Of a stretch of DNA of 64,000 bases, positions 1 through 6,653 are shown in pieces. The notes beneath the pieces were generated by a model that saw nothing but the letters and a program-made list of their open reading frames with translations, had not been told where the DNA came from and made no database searches. Made by a program: the position numbers and the translations under genes. The stretch lies in contig NZ_JACIDJ010000002.1 in the NCBI RefSeq assembly GCF_014196305.1, positions 372,001 through 436,000 on the forward strand, given 5' to 3'. Position 1 is the stretch's first letter. Each line of letters opens with the position of its first letter. The DNA comes from Roseococcus suduntuyensis. GTDB lineage: Bacteria; Pseudomonadota; Alphaproteobacteria; Acetobacterales; Acetobacteraceae.

Positions 1-1545
1 GTCGGCCGCGCGCCCCTTCAGCGCAAACAGGCCCTTGGGCCTGCGCTGGATGAACAGCATGATGCCGACCAGCACCGCCACCTTGGCCAGCACCACGCCC
101 GCATAGGGCTCGAGCACCTTGTTCAGCAGGCCCAGGCTGAAAGCCCCGATCAGCGTGCCCATCAGCGACCCCACGCCACCGAACACCACCACCATGAAGC
201 TGTCGATGATGTAGCCCGTGCCGAGGTTGGGCGAGACATTGTCGATCTGGCTCAGCGCCACGCCGGCCAACCCCGCAAGGCCCGATCCGAAGGCGAAGGT
301 CATCGCGTCCACACGCCCCGTGCGGATGCCCATGGTGGCCGCGATGCGCCGGTTCTGCACCACGGCGCGCATCTCCAGCCCGAAGCGCGTGAGCCGGATG
401 GCGGCGAAGCAGGCCAGCAGCACGGCCAACGCGAAGAGGATGATCCAGAGGCGGTTCTGCGTGACCGCGACGCCTCCGGGCAGCAGCAGCGTGCCCATCA
501 TCCAGTCGGGGCTGATGACCTCGCGGTTCTGCGCGCCGAAGGCGAGGCGCACCACCTGCTGCAAGATCATCCCCACGCCGAAGGTCAGCAGCAGCGTCTC
601 CAGCGGGCGGCCGTAGAGGTGGCGGATCAGCCCGCGCTCCATCGCGGCGCCGATGGCGGCCGTCACCAGGAAGGCGGCCGGCACGGCCAAGGGCAGCGAC
701 CACGGCGCGAGTTCGGGAATGCCACGGCAAAGTTCCTGCACCACCACGGTGGTGTAGGCGCCCAGCATCACGAACTCGCCATGGGCCATGTTGATGACGC
801 CCATCACGCCGAAGGTGATGGCGAGCCCCAGCGCCGCCAGCAGCAGCACCGAGCCGAGCGAGAGCCCTTGGAACACCGTCTCCGCCGCACGGCGCAGTTG
901 CAGGCGGCGATCGATGGCGGCGATGGCGGCCTCGATGTCCGGCAGCAACTCGGCGTTCGCGGCGCGGGCGGCGAGCAACTGTCCCCGCGCCTCGGGCGAG
1001 GCGGAGGCGCCAAGCGCCGCGATCCCCTCCCGCCGCACCGCCACATCCTCCGACGCGAGGCGCGCCCCGCCCAGCGCCAGTTCCAGCCGCGCGCGGATGG
1101 GCGGCTGCGCCTCCCGCGCCAGCGCGGCCTCGATCAGCGGGATGTCGGCGGCACTGCGGTTGCGCAGGATACCCTCCGCGGCGCGCGACCGTTCGGCCGG
1201 GTCGGGCGAGACCAGTTGCAGCCGCCCCAGCGCACCGCGCAACGCGCCGCGCACGCGGTTGTTGATGCGGATGAGCGTGGCGCCCTCCGGCGGGGTGGCA
1301 CCCTGTTGTGGGGCGAGACTGCCATCCGCCAGGCGCAACAGCCGCGCATCGGCCATGGCCTGCAACAGCGGAATGGCACGCGGGTCGCCCAGCAGGCCCA
1401 GCCGCTCCACCGTCTCGGCCTGCTGCGCGAAGCCGCCGGCCAGGCCCGGCAGCAGCGCCTCATACTCCTGCGCCCGCGCGGGCGCGGAGAGGAACAACAA
1501 CAAGGCCAGCGCGGCGGCGAGGCCGCGCGGGATGAGCCAGGGCAT
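1..1545 (-). CDS. urtB: Urea ABC transporter permease UrtB (3' end cut by window edge)
   Basis: Inner-membrane permease of the urea uptake ABC transporter, branched-chain-amino-acid permease superfamily. Translation from the ATG at 1545 stays open for 515 codons to the left edge, so only the last few residues and the stop are missing. The first ~23 residues are a hydrophobic leader. Residues ~25-220 are the alanine-rich helical extension typical of UrtB and absent from LivH. After that come the membrane helices, including the conserved stretch around GVINMAHGEFVMLGAY and a late GGVGSLMGTLIGA loop. It lies 73 bases downstream of urtA on the same strand. urtC, urtD and urtE would be expected beyond the left edge. 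Identification is strong. Confidence 0.93.
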   Translation of the reverse strand, partial: MPWLIPRGLAAALALLLFLSAPARAQEYEALLPGLAGGFAQQAETVERLGLLGDPRAIPLLQAMADARLLRLADGSLAPQQGATPPEGATLIRINNRVRGALRGALGRLQLVSPDPAERSRAAEGILRNRSAADIPLIEAALAREAQPPIRARLELALGGARLASEDVAVRREGIAALGASASPEARGQLLAARAANAELLPDIEAAIAAIDRRLQLRRAAETVFQGLSLGSVLLLAALGLAITFGVMGVINMAHGEFVMLGAYTTVVVQELCRGIPELAPWSLPLAVPAAFLVTAAIGAAMERGLIRHLYGRPLETLLLTFGVGMILQQVVRLAFGAQNREVISPDWMMGTLLLPGGVAVTQNRLWIILFALAVLLACFAAIRLTRFGLEMRAVVQNRRIAATMGIRTGRVDAMTFAFGSGLAGLAGVALSQIDNVSPNLGTGYIIDSFMVVVFGGVGSLMGTLIGAFSLGLLNKVLEPYAGVVLAKVAVLVGIMLFIQRRPKGLFALKGRAAD

Positions 1546-1585
1546 CAGGTCAGCCGCTTCCCTTCTTCGCGCCACGGGACGGGAC

Positions 1586-1606
1586 GGGGCGGCGCGGAGC
1601 CGCCCC
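1586..1606 (-). other. Stem-loop between urtA and urtB
   Basis: An 8-bp perfect G+C stem (arms 1586-1593 and 1599-1606, 5-base loop) sits in the 73-base gap between urtA and urtB, with no T-run after it. Such hairpins after the binding-protein gene of ABC operons often stabilise the upstream message or attenuate read-through, giving more binding protein than permease. That role is inferred here. Confidence 0.5.
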
Positions 1607-1618
1607 CATGCTTGCGCC

Positions 1619-2866
1619 TCAGCGGCGGCGGTTCGCGTTCTCGGGGATGAAGGGCGACCAATTCTCGGCCACGATGGCGGTGGGCGTGCGGCTCACGATG
1701 TCGAACTGCCCATCGGCACGGATTTCGCCGATCATCACCGGCTTCGAGAGGTGGTGGTTGCGGTGCATCTCCACCTCATAGCCCGAGGGGGCCGCCACCT
1801 TCTGCCCGTAGAGCGCCTCGCGCACCGCATCCACGCCCGTGCCGCGCGCGGCGGTGACGGCCTGCGCCCACATCTTGAAGCCGATGAGGGTGGCCTCCAT
1901 CGGGTCGTTGGTCACGCGGCGCGGGTTGCGGATGTAGTTGCGCCACATGGTCAGGAACTCGGTGTTGGCGGGCGACTGCACGGACATGAAGTAGTTCCAG
2001 GCGGCAAGGTGCCCCACCAGCGGGCGGGTGTCGATGCCCGCCAGCTCCTCCTCGCCCACCGAGAAGGCGACGCAGGGGATGTCCTCGGCGCGGATGCCCT
2101 GGTTGCCCAGCTCGCGGTAGAAGGGGACGTTGGCGTCGCCGTTGATGGTGCTGACGATGGCGGTCTTCTTGCCCTCGCCCGCGAAGCGCTTCACGCGCGC
2201 CACGATGCCCTGCCAGTCACTGTGGCCGAAGGGGGTGTACTCCTCCAGGATGTCCGCGTCGGCGATGCCCTTGGAGTTCAGGAAGCCGCGCAGGATGCGG
2301 TTGGTGGTGCGCGGATAGACATAGTCGGTGCCCAGCAGCGCGATGCGCTTGGCTTCGCCGCCATCGGCGCCCAGCAGGTATTCCACGGCCGGGATGGCCT
2401 GCTGGTTGGGCGCGGCGCCGGTGTAGAAGATGTTCCGGCTCTCCTCCTCGCCCTCATATTGCACGGGGTAGAAGAGCAGCCCGTTCAGCTCCTCGAAGAC
2501 CGGCAGCACCGACTTGCGCGAGACCGAGGTCCAGCAGCCGAAGGTCACGTCCACGCGGGAGAGCTGCAACAGCTCGCGCGCCTTTTCCGCGAACAGCGGC
2601 CAGTTGGAGGCGGGGTCCACCACCACGGCCTCCAGGCGCCGGCCCAGCAGCCCGCCCTGGGCGTTCTGTGCCTCCACCATCATCAGCACCGTGTCGCGAA
2701 GCGCGGTCTCGCTGATGGCCATGGTGCCGGACAGCGAGTGCAGCACGCCGACCCGGATCGGCGCCTGCTGGCCGAGGGCGGGCGCCGCCAAGGGGGCGGT
2801 CAACCCGGCGGCCAAGGGGGCGGCCAACAGGCCGCGGCGGGTGACGGAATGGCTGGGTTCGCGCAT
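1619..2866 (-). CDS. urtA: Urea ABC transporter substrate-binding protein UrtA
   Basis: Periplasmic urea-binding protein, 415 residues, usual size for UrtA. An N-terminal twin-arginine leader (RR at residues 10-11, then Leu/Ala-rich core ending near Ala-Leu-Gly at ~32) points to Tat export. The mature part opens with IRVGVLHSLSGTMAISE, which is characteristic of UrtA, and continues as a type-1 periplasmic binding fold with DPASNW and VSTINGDANVPFYREL segments. The ATG at 2866 has a GAGGA ribosome-binding site just upstream. It is the first gene of the operon with urtB following. Regulation by nitrogen status is usual for the family, but I could not find a convincing NtrC or sigma-54 site. Confidence 0.96.
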   Translation of the reverse strand: MREPSHSVTRRGLLAAPLAAGLTAPLAAPALGQQAPIRVGVLHSLSGTMAISETALRDTVLMMVEAQNAQGGLLGRRLEAVVVDPASNWPLFAEKARELLQLSRVDVTFGCWTSVSRKSVLPVFEELNGLLFYPVQYEGEEESRNIFYTGAAPNQQAIPAVEYLLGADGGEAKRIALLGTDYVYPRTTNRILRGFLNSKGIADADILEEYTPFGHSDWQGIVARVKRFAGEGKKTAIVSTINGDANVPFYRELGNQGIRAEDIPCVAFSVGEEELAGIDTRPLVGHLAAWNYFMSVQSPANTEFLTMWRNYIRNPRRVTNDPMEATLIGFKMWAQAVTAARGTGVDAVREALYGQKVAAPSGYEVEMHRNHHLSKPVMIGEIRADGQFDIVSRTPTAIVAENWSPFIPENANRRR

Positions 2867-3102
2867 GGCGTCCTCACGGGGGGTGAAACCACCTGGAGGT
2901 TATGTGCATCGCCGCGGCACGAGCTAAATTTTACGTTTTGAAAATCGGCATTTCTTGGCCGCCACGCCTGAAAACGCTCCATACGCGTGCAATTGCATAT
3001 TTAGTGATCCACTGGGCGTTCATTTTTCGCAGCTTGAACGTGACGGCGCTGCAACCGTGTCGCGTCACTCCCGTTAGCCCACCATCGGAAAGGAGATATG
3101 CC

Positions 3103-3177
3103 ATGAACAGCATCGTTTATATCGTGGGCGCCGTCGTCATCGTCCTCTTCATCCTGGGCTTCCTGGGGCTGCGCTGA
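3103..3177 (+). CDS. 24-residue membrane miniprotein
   Basis: A very short gene supported by a textbook ribosome-binding site (AAGGAG, 3090-3095, 7 bases before the ATG at 3103) and by a strong intrinsic terminator 32 bases after the stop. The product is almost entirely one hydrophobic helix: Asn-Ser at the start, then Ile/Val/Leu/Gly residues, ending Gly-Leu-Arg, so it should be a single-pass inner-membrane peptide with its short arginine end in the cytoplasm. I recall similar tiny proteins of unknown function in other alphaproteobacteria, but that cannot be checked here. It stands alone between urtA and a convergent hypothetical gene. Confidence 0.7.
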   Translation: MNSIVYIVGAVVIVLFILGFLGLR

Positions 3178-3208
3178 TCGCGCGACAGGATCTCACAGGA
3201 CATCAAAC

Positions 3209-3239
3209 GGGCCGGCGGCATCAGCCCCGGCCCATTTTT
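3209..3239 (+). terminator. Intrinsic terminator after the miniprotein gene
   Basis: A 7-bp G+C stem (arms 3209-3215 and 3227-3233), extended inside by a GGC/GCC pair, is followed by ATTTTT at 3234-3239. It is oriented to end transcription of the 24-residue gene. It also faces the convergent gene ending at 3263. Confidence 0.75.
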
Positions 3240-3262
3240 CATGCGCCCCGTTCTTCATGCAC

Positions 3263-3538
3263 TTAGCCGGCTGAGGCGGCGGGGATGATCCCATCGCCCG
3301 CGGGGTCATGCTCGAGCCGCGTGATCTCGAACGGCATGGGGCGGGCATCGCCACCGGGCGGCGCCACCATCGCCCACGCCACCAGTCCGCCCTCGACCTG
3401 GTGCCGCGGCACCTCGATCGGGCCGGGGGTCACGGGCACGAAGACAATGTCCACCACCTGGCCCAGCACGTGACGGTCCGTCCCGCGCAGGGTGAGGCCG
3501 ATCAATTGGTGCAACGACACACGCAATACTCCAGACAT
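3263..3538 (-). CDS. Small hypothetical protein, possibly PRC-barrel-like
   Basis: A 91-residue soluble protein of unknown function. The N-terminal half (LIGLTLRGTDRHVLGQVVDI, residues ~12-31) has the look of a short PRC-barrel beta-hairpin (ligand-binding barrel seen in RimM and photosynthetic reaction centres), but this resemblance is weak. The C-terminal half is Pro/Gly/Asp-rich. There are no membrane segments or signal peptide. The start codon at 3538 lies directly after the T-run of the terminator that ends the upstream secreted-protein gene, so it probably has little or no read-through from that gene. The function is not recognised. Confidence 0.55.
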   Translation of the reverse strand: MSGVLRVSLHQLIGLTLRGTDRHVLGQVVDIVFVPVTPGPIEVPRHQVEGGLVAWAMVAPPGGDARPMPFEITRLEHDPAGDGIIPAASAG

Positions 3539-3568
3539 GAAAAGGGGCGGCGTGAGGAACGCCGCCCC
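3539..3568 (-). terminator. Intrinsic terminator of the Pro/Gln-rich protein gene
   Basis: On the minus strand a 10-bp perfect stem (arms 3559-3568 and 3544-3553, 5-base loop) is followed by TTTTC. It lies 16 bases past the stop codon of the gene at 3584-4312 and runs right up to the start codon of the next gene. Confidence 0.75.
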
Positions 3569-3583
3569 GGTGGGAAGATGGCC

Positions 3584-4312
3584 TCAGCCGCCCGGCTGTG
3601 TGCCACCCGCGGCGGGCGCGGGCTGCTGCGGCGTGGGCGTCCGGTCCGGCTGCTGCGGCGGGGTGGCGGGGGTCTGCGCCGCGCCAGGGCTCACCTGCGG
3701 CTGGGCAGCCGGCGCACCGGTCGGGCCGGGCGCCGCCGCGGCCGCGGGGTTGTCCGGATTCTGCGGCGTGCCATAGGAGACAGGCGGCTGGCCCTGCCGC
3801 TGCTGCGGCACCGGCGCGCCTTGGTCGGTGGTCGCGGTCGGGCTGCCGGGGCTAGGGCCGGCCGGCCCACCCGAGGCGGTGGGGGCGGTCGTGGCGGCAC
3901 CGGCACCCGTACCGGGCGCCTGTCCCGCCGCGCCACCCTGCTGCGCGCCACCCTGCCGCGCTCCACCCTGCTGGGCCCCATCCTGCTGCGTACGCGGACG
4001 CATGCCGGGGTAATCGCTCGCGCGCGTGCCCGGCACCATGCCGCCGGGCGCGACGCCGCCGCGTTCCGCCGGAGCGGGGCGCACGGATTCACCCGAGGCC
4101 GGGGGCTGCGCCTGGCGCTGAACGGGCGCCTGCTGGCCCTGCCCGGCGGTCGCCGGTGCCTGGGTGCCCACGGGGGGCGCGCCCGGCGTGGCCGAAGCGG
4201 GCGGGGCGGTGGGATTGGGCGCCTGCTGCGCGAAGGCCGCGCCACCAAGCGCGAGACCACCCGTCAGCGTGACGGCGAGCAGCGGTAGCCGCGTGAAATT
4301 ACGTTGGGTCAT
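3584..4312 (-). CDS. Secreted Pro/Ala/Gln-rich low-complexity protein
   Basis: 242 residues starting at the ATG at 4312, chosen because AGGAGG stands 5 bases upstream; an in-frame ATG 24 bases earlier has no such site. Residues 1-28 form a clear Sec signal peptide (basic start, Leu/Ala/Gly core, cleavage after AAFA). The mature chain is intrinsically disordered: runs of Pro, Ala, Gln, Gly and Thr, with short repeats of the type QQGGARQGGAQ near the middle. There is no recognisable enzyme domain. A periplasmic or surface linker-like protein is possible, but no function can be assigned. Codon bias and the matching RBS and terminator support it as a real gene. Confidence 0.6.
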   Translation of the reverse strand: MTQRNFTRLPLLAVTLTGGLALGGAAFAQQAPNPTAPPASATPGAPPVGTQAPATAGQGQQAPVQRQAQPPASGESVRPAPAERGGVAPGGMVPGTRASDYPGMRPRTQQDGAQQGGARQGGAQQGGAAGQAPGTGAGAATTAPTASGGPAGPSPGSPTATTDQGAPVPQQRQGQPPVSYGTPQNPDNPAAAAAPGPTGAPAAQPQVSPGAAQTPATPPQQPDRTPTPQQPAPAAGGTQPGG

Positions 4313-4383
4313 GTCATCCTCCTGCTTGCGCTGCACGAGGCAGCTTGCAGGGAGAACGCAACGCGGCGGCGTTGGTTACCCGT

Positions 4384-5019
4384 TCAGCCCGCGGAAGGTG
4401 CCCAGGATCCGGCCTCCAGCCCCGCGCGGCCCTGTTCGGCCGCCCATCCCCATCCGACGGCGGCGGTCATGCGCAACCCGTGCAGCCCGTGCTCACGCCG
4501 CAGTCGGCCGAGCATCCGCCGCGCGGAACGCCGCAGCAGACGCCGCGCGGACAGCGCCTCTCGCCCCGCATCACGCGGCAATTCGGGCTGGAGGTGGACC
4601 ACCCGCGCATCCGGCGCCAGCAGTGGCACCGCCGCGCACAGCACGGCGCCGAAGCCCGCGACCTCACGCCGCGCGCCGGGCGTCGAACCCTCCACGCAGA
4701 CCAGCGCCGCGATGCGGCCACGGCCCAGGAAGGCGGCGTGCAGCGCGGCCTCCTCGCAGGTCTCCATGTCGTCCAGGGTGCCCTCGACCAGTTCGCAGCG
4801 CCGGCCCTCGGCCTCCACATCGAGCGCCACGGACAGCGCCTGAGCCTCATCGGCGGGCGCGTGCAGCAGCAGCACGTCCCAACCGGCCCGCGCGAGGTCG
4901 CGCGCCGCGGCCGCGGCGAGGCCCATGTTCTGCCCCGCGCTCAGCAGCACGGCGCCCGGGCCGGACGCGCGCAGCGAGGCCGCGAAACGTCCCGCCGGCA
5001 ATTTTTCCATCATCCCCAT
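4384..5019 (-). CDS. Degenerate SDR-like (Rossmann-fold) protein
   Basis: 211 residues from the ATG at 5019, which has GGGAGGGG 7 bases upstream. Residues ~20-55 look like the first beta-alpha-beta unit of a short-chain dehydrogenase: a Gly-rich turn (SAGQNMG), then AAAAARDLARAGWDVLLLHA. The YxxxK catalytic pair of active SDRs is not seen where it should be, and the C-terminal third is Arg-rich instead. It may be a non-catalytic nucleotide-binding relative. It is transcribed away from the DUF892/ku/ligD genes, with a 150-base divergent gap. The function is unknown. Confidence 0.55.
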   Translation of the reverse strand: MGMMEKLPAGRFAASLRASGPGAVLLSAGQNMGLAAAAARDLARAGWDVLLLHAPADEAQALSVALDVEAEGRRCELVEGTLDDMETCEEAALHAAFLGRGRIAALVCVEGSTPGARREVAGFGAVLCAAVPLLAPDARVVHLQPELPRDAGREALSARRLLRRSARRMLGRLRREHGLHGLRMTAAVGWGWAAEQGRAGLEAGSWAPSAG

Positions 5020-5050
5020 CAAGCCGCCCCTCCCGCACCCGACGCGAACC

Positions 5051-5075
5051 GGAACGAAAGCCGGGCCAACGGGTT
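5051..5075 (+). promoter_or_regulatory. Candidate EcfG-type (general stress) promoter
   Basis: GGAAC at 5051-5055, a 16-base spacer, then GGTT at 5072-5075. This matches 8 of 9 bases of the alphaproteobacterial EcfG promoter (GGAAC, spacer 16-18, CGTT). It points toward the DUF892 gene 98 bases downstream, a family often in the general stress regulon, and an EcfG-like sigma gene is encoded at 11804-12304. One mismatch makes this only a candidate. Confidence 0.35.
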
Positions 5076-5095
5076 GCCCTGGGTGTCTGAAACTT

Positions 5096-5110
5096 CATGG
5101 ATGAACCTCC
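5096..5110 (+). repeat. Left arm of 15-bp inverted repeat flanking the DUF892 gene
   Basis: CATGGATGAACCTCC is repeated exactly, in inverse orientation, at 5733-5747. The two arms enclose only the DUF892 gene, with 622 bases between them. Confidence 0.7.
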
Positions 5111-5172
5111 CGCCGCGATGCCGGTTCCGGAAGCACGGGCGACACGCCCGATTCATGCACGGAGAAACGCCC

Positions 5173-5658
5173 ATGTATTCGATGGACAAGCTGTTCCTGA
5201 CCACCCTGAAGGACGTGTATTTCGCGGAGCGCCAGTTGCTGAAGGCCCTGCCCAAGATGGCACGCGCCGCGCAGAGCGAGACGCTGAAGCAAGCCCTCAC
5301 CGACCACCGCGAGGAAACCCAGGAGCAGGTGGCGCGTCTTACCCGCGTCTTCGAGATCATCGGCAAGCGCGCCCAGGGCCAGACCTGCCAGGCGATGCTG
5401 GGCCTGATCGAGGAAGCCGAGGAGCTGCTGGAGGAAGCCACCGAACCCAGCCAGGTGCGCGATGCCGGCCTCATCGCCTGCGCCCAGGCCGTCGAGCATT
5501 ACGAGATGGCACGCTATGGCACGCTCGCGGCCTGGGCCACCATGATGGGCCATGACGAGGCCGCCCAGCTTCTCCGCCAGACGCTCGAGGAAGAGAAGAA
5601 GGCCGACACCCTGCTGAACCGCATCGCCACGCGGGAAGTGAACAAGGTCGCGGCCTGA
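5173..5658 (+). CDS. Ferritin-like DUF892 (YciE/YciF family) protein
   Basis: 161 residues, all-helical, matching the YciF/DUF892 ferritin-like family (rubrerythrin-type four-helix bundle). The opening LFLTTLKDVYFAERQLLKALPKM is typical, followed by acidic helices (ETQEQVARL, EEAEELLEEA) and the conserved VEHYEMARYGTL segment that carries metal-ligand Glu/His residues in the family. The ATG at 5173 has GGAG 8 bases upstream. Family members are induced by osmotic and oxidative stress, and their exact reaction is unknown. The gene precedes ku and ligD, which suggests a stress or DNA-protection neighbourhood, and a possible EcfG promoter lies upstream. Confidence 0.88.
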   Translation: MYSMDKLFLTTLKDVYFAERQLLKALPKMARAAQSETLKQALTDHREETQEQVARLTRVFEIIGKRAQGQTCQAMLGLIEEAEELLEEATEPSQVRDAGLIACAQAVEHYEMARYGTLAAWATMMGHDEAAQLLRQTLEEEKKADTLLNRIATREVNKVAA

Positions 5659-5732
5659 GCCGCCATGCGTCGCGCCCCTCGCAGGGACGCGGCGCAACGC
5701 CGCGGGCGGCGCGGCGTTCCGGCCTGGCAGCA

Positions 5733-5747
5733 GGAGGTTCATCCATG
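5733..5747 (-). repeat. Right arm of 15-bp inverted repeat (overlaps ku start)
   Basis: Exact reverse complement of 5096-5110. It contains the ku ribosome-binding site (GGAGG) and the ku start codon, so the duplicated arm may carry translation signals. Confidence 0.7.
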
Positions 5748-6650
5748 GCGTCGCGGCCGAGTTGGCGGGGGCATCTGAAGCTGTCCCTCGTTGCGTGTCC
5801 CGTCTCCCTGTTCCCGGCGACCACCGCCGGGAACGAGGTGCATTTCCATCTCATCAACCCCGCCACCGGCAACCGCATCCGCATGCAGACCATCGACCCC
5901 GAGGCGGGCGAGGTGGAGCGGCGCGACCTCGTGAAGGGCTATGAGGTCGAGAAGGACCGCCACATCCTCCTGACCGACGAGGAACTGAAATCCGTCCGCC
6001 TGGAGAGCACCCGCGCCATCGAGATCGAACGCTTCGTGGATGCCTCGGAGATCGACCGCATCTGGTGGAGCGACCCCTATTTCATGGTGCCCGACGGCAA
6101 GGCGGGGCTGGACGCCTTCGCCGTCATCCGCACCGCGATGGAGGAGGCGGGGAAGGTCGCGCTGGCGCGCCTGGTGCTGACCACGCGCGAACGCGTCGTG
6201 GCCATCGAGCCGCGTGGGCGCGGCATGCTGGTGACCACGCTGCGCGCCCTGCACGAAATGCGCGACGAGGAGGAAATCCTCGGCGACATCCCCTCCACCA
6301 AGCGCAACGCGCCCATGATCGAGATCGCGGAGAAGATCATCGCGCAGCAGCAGGGCCCCTTCGACCCCGCCGCCTTCAATGACCGCTACGAGGAGGCGCT
6401 GCGCGCGCTCATCGCCTCCAAGGAGGATGGCGATGGCGGCGGGGTGACGGCGGCGCCGCCGCGCGAGGACAATGTGATTGACCTGATGGAGGCGCTGCGC
6501 CGCAGCCTGGAGCAGGGTGGCGGCAAGGGCCAGGGCGCGAAGGCCCGCCCGGCGGCCAAGGCCAAGCCCGCCGCGAAGTCCAAAGCCAAGTCCAAGCCAG
6601 CCGCGAAACCCAAGCCCAAGCCCGGCCCCCGGCGCCGCGCCGCCGGCTGA
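5745..6650 (+). CDS. ku: Non-homologous end-joining protein Ku
   Basis: Bacterial Ku, 301 residues. Homodimeric ring protein that binds DNA double-strand ends and recruits LigD. The N-terminus (SWRGHLKLSLVACPVSLFPA), the IDRIWWSDPYF segment and the helical region around ALHEMRDEEEI are family hallmarks of the Ku core (residues ~5-235). The tail from ~255 is lysine/alanine/proline-rich with repeated KPAAK-type units, as in bacterial Ku proteins whose basic tail helps DNA binding and threading. The start at 5745 has AGGAGG 8 bases upstream. The stop is 3 bases before ligD, so the two are almost certainly co-transcribed. Confidence 0.97.
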   Translation: MASRPSWRGHLKLSLVACPVSLFPATTAGNEVHFHLINPATGNRIRMQTIDPEAGEVERRDLVKGYEVEKDRHILLTDEELKSVRLESTRAIEIERFVDASEIDRIWWSDPYFMVPDGKAGLDAFAVIRTAMEEAGKVALARLVLTTRERVVAIEPRGRGMLVTTLRALHEMRDEEEILGDIPSTKRNAPMIEIAEKIIAQQQGPFDPAAFNDRYEEALRALIASKEDGDGGGVTAAPPREDNVIDLMEALRRSLEQGGGKGQGAKARPAAKAKPAAKSKAKSKPAAKPKPKPGPRRRAAG

Positions 6651-6653
6651 GCC

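Noticed and set aside
2880-2990. Sigma-54 promoter upstream of urtA
   Set aside because: A TGGC...TGC pair exists but the GG to GC distance is 12 rather than 10 bases, so it does not fit the sigma-54 spacing.
5696-5720. Perfect EcfG-like promoter (GGAAC, 16-base spacer, CGTT) on the minus strand between the DUF892 gene and ku
   Set aside because: It points antisense into the DUF892 gene with no gene to drive, and one such exact match per 64 kb on two strands with three spacings is expected by chance.
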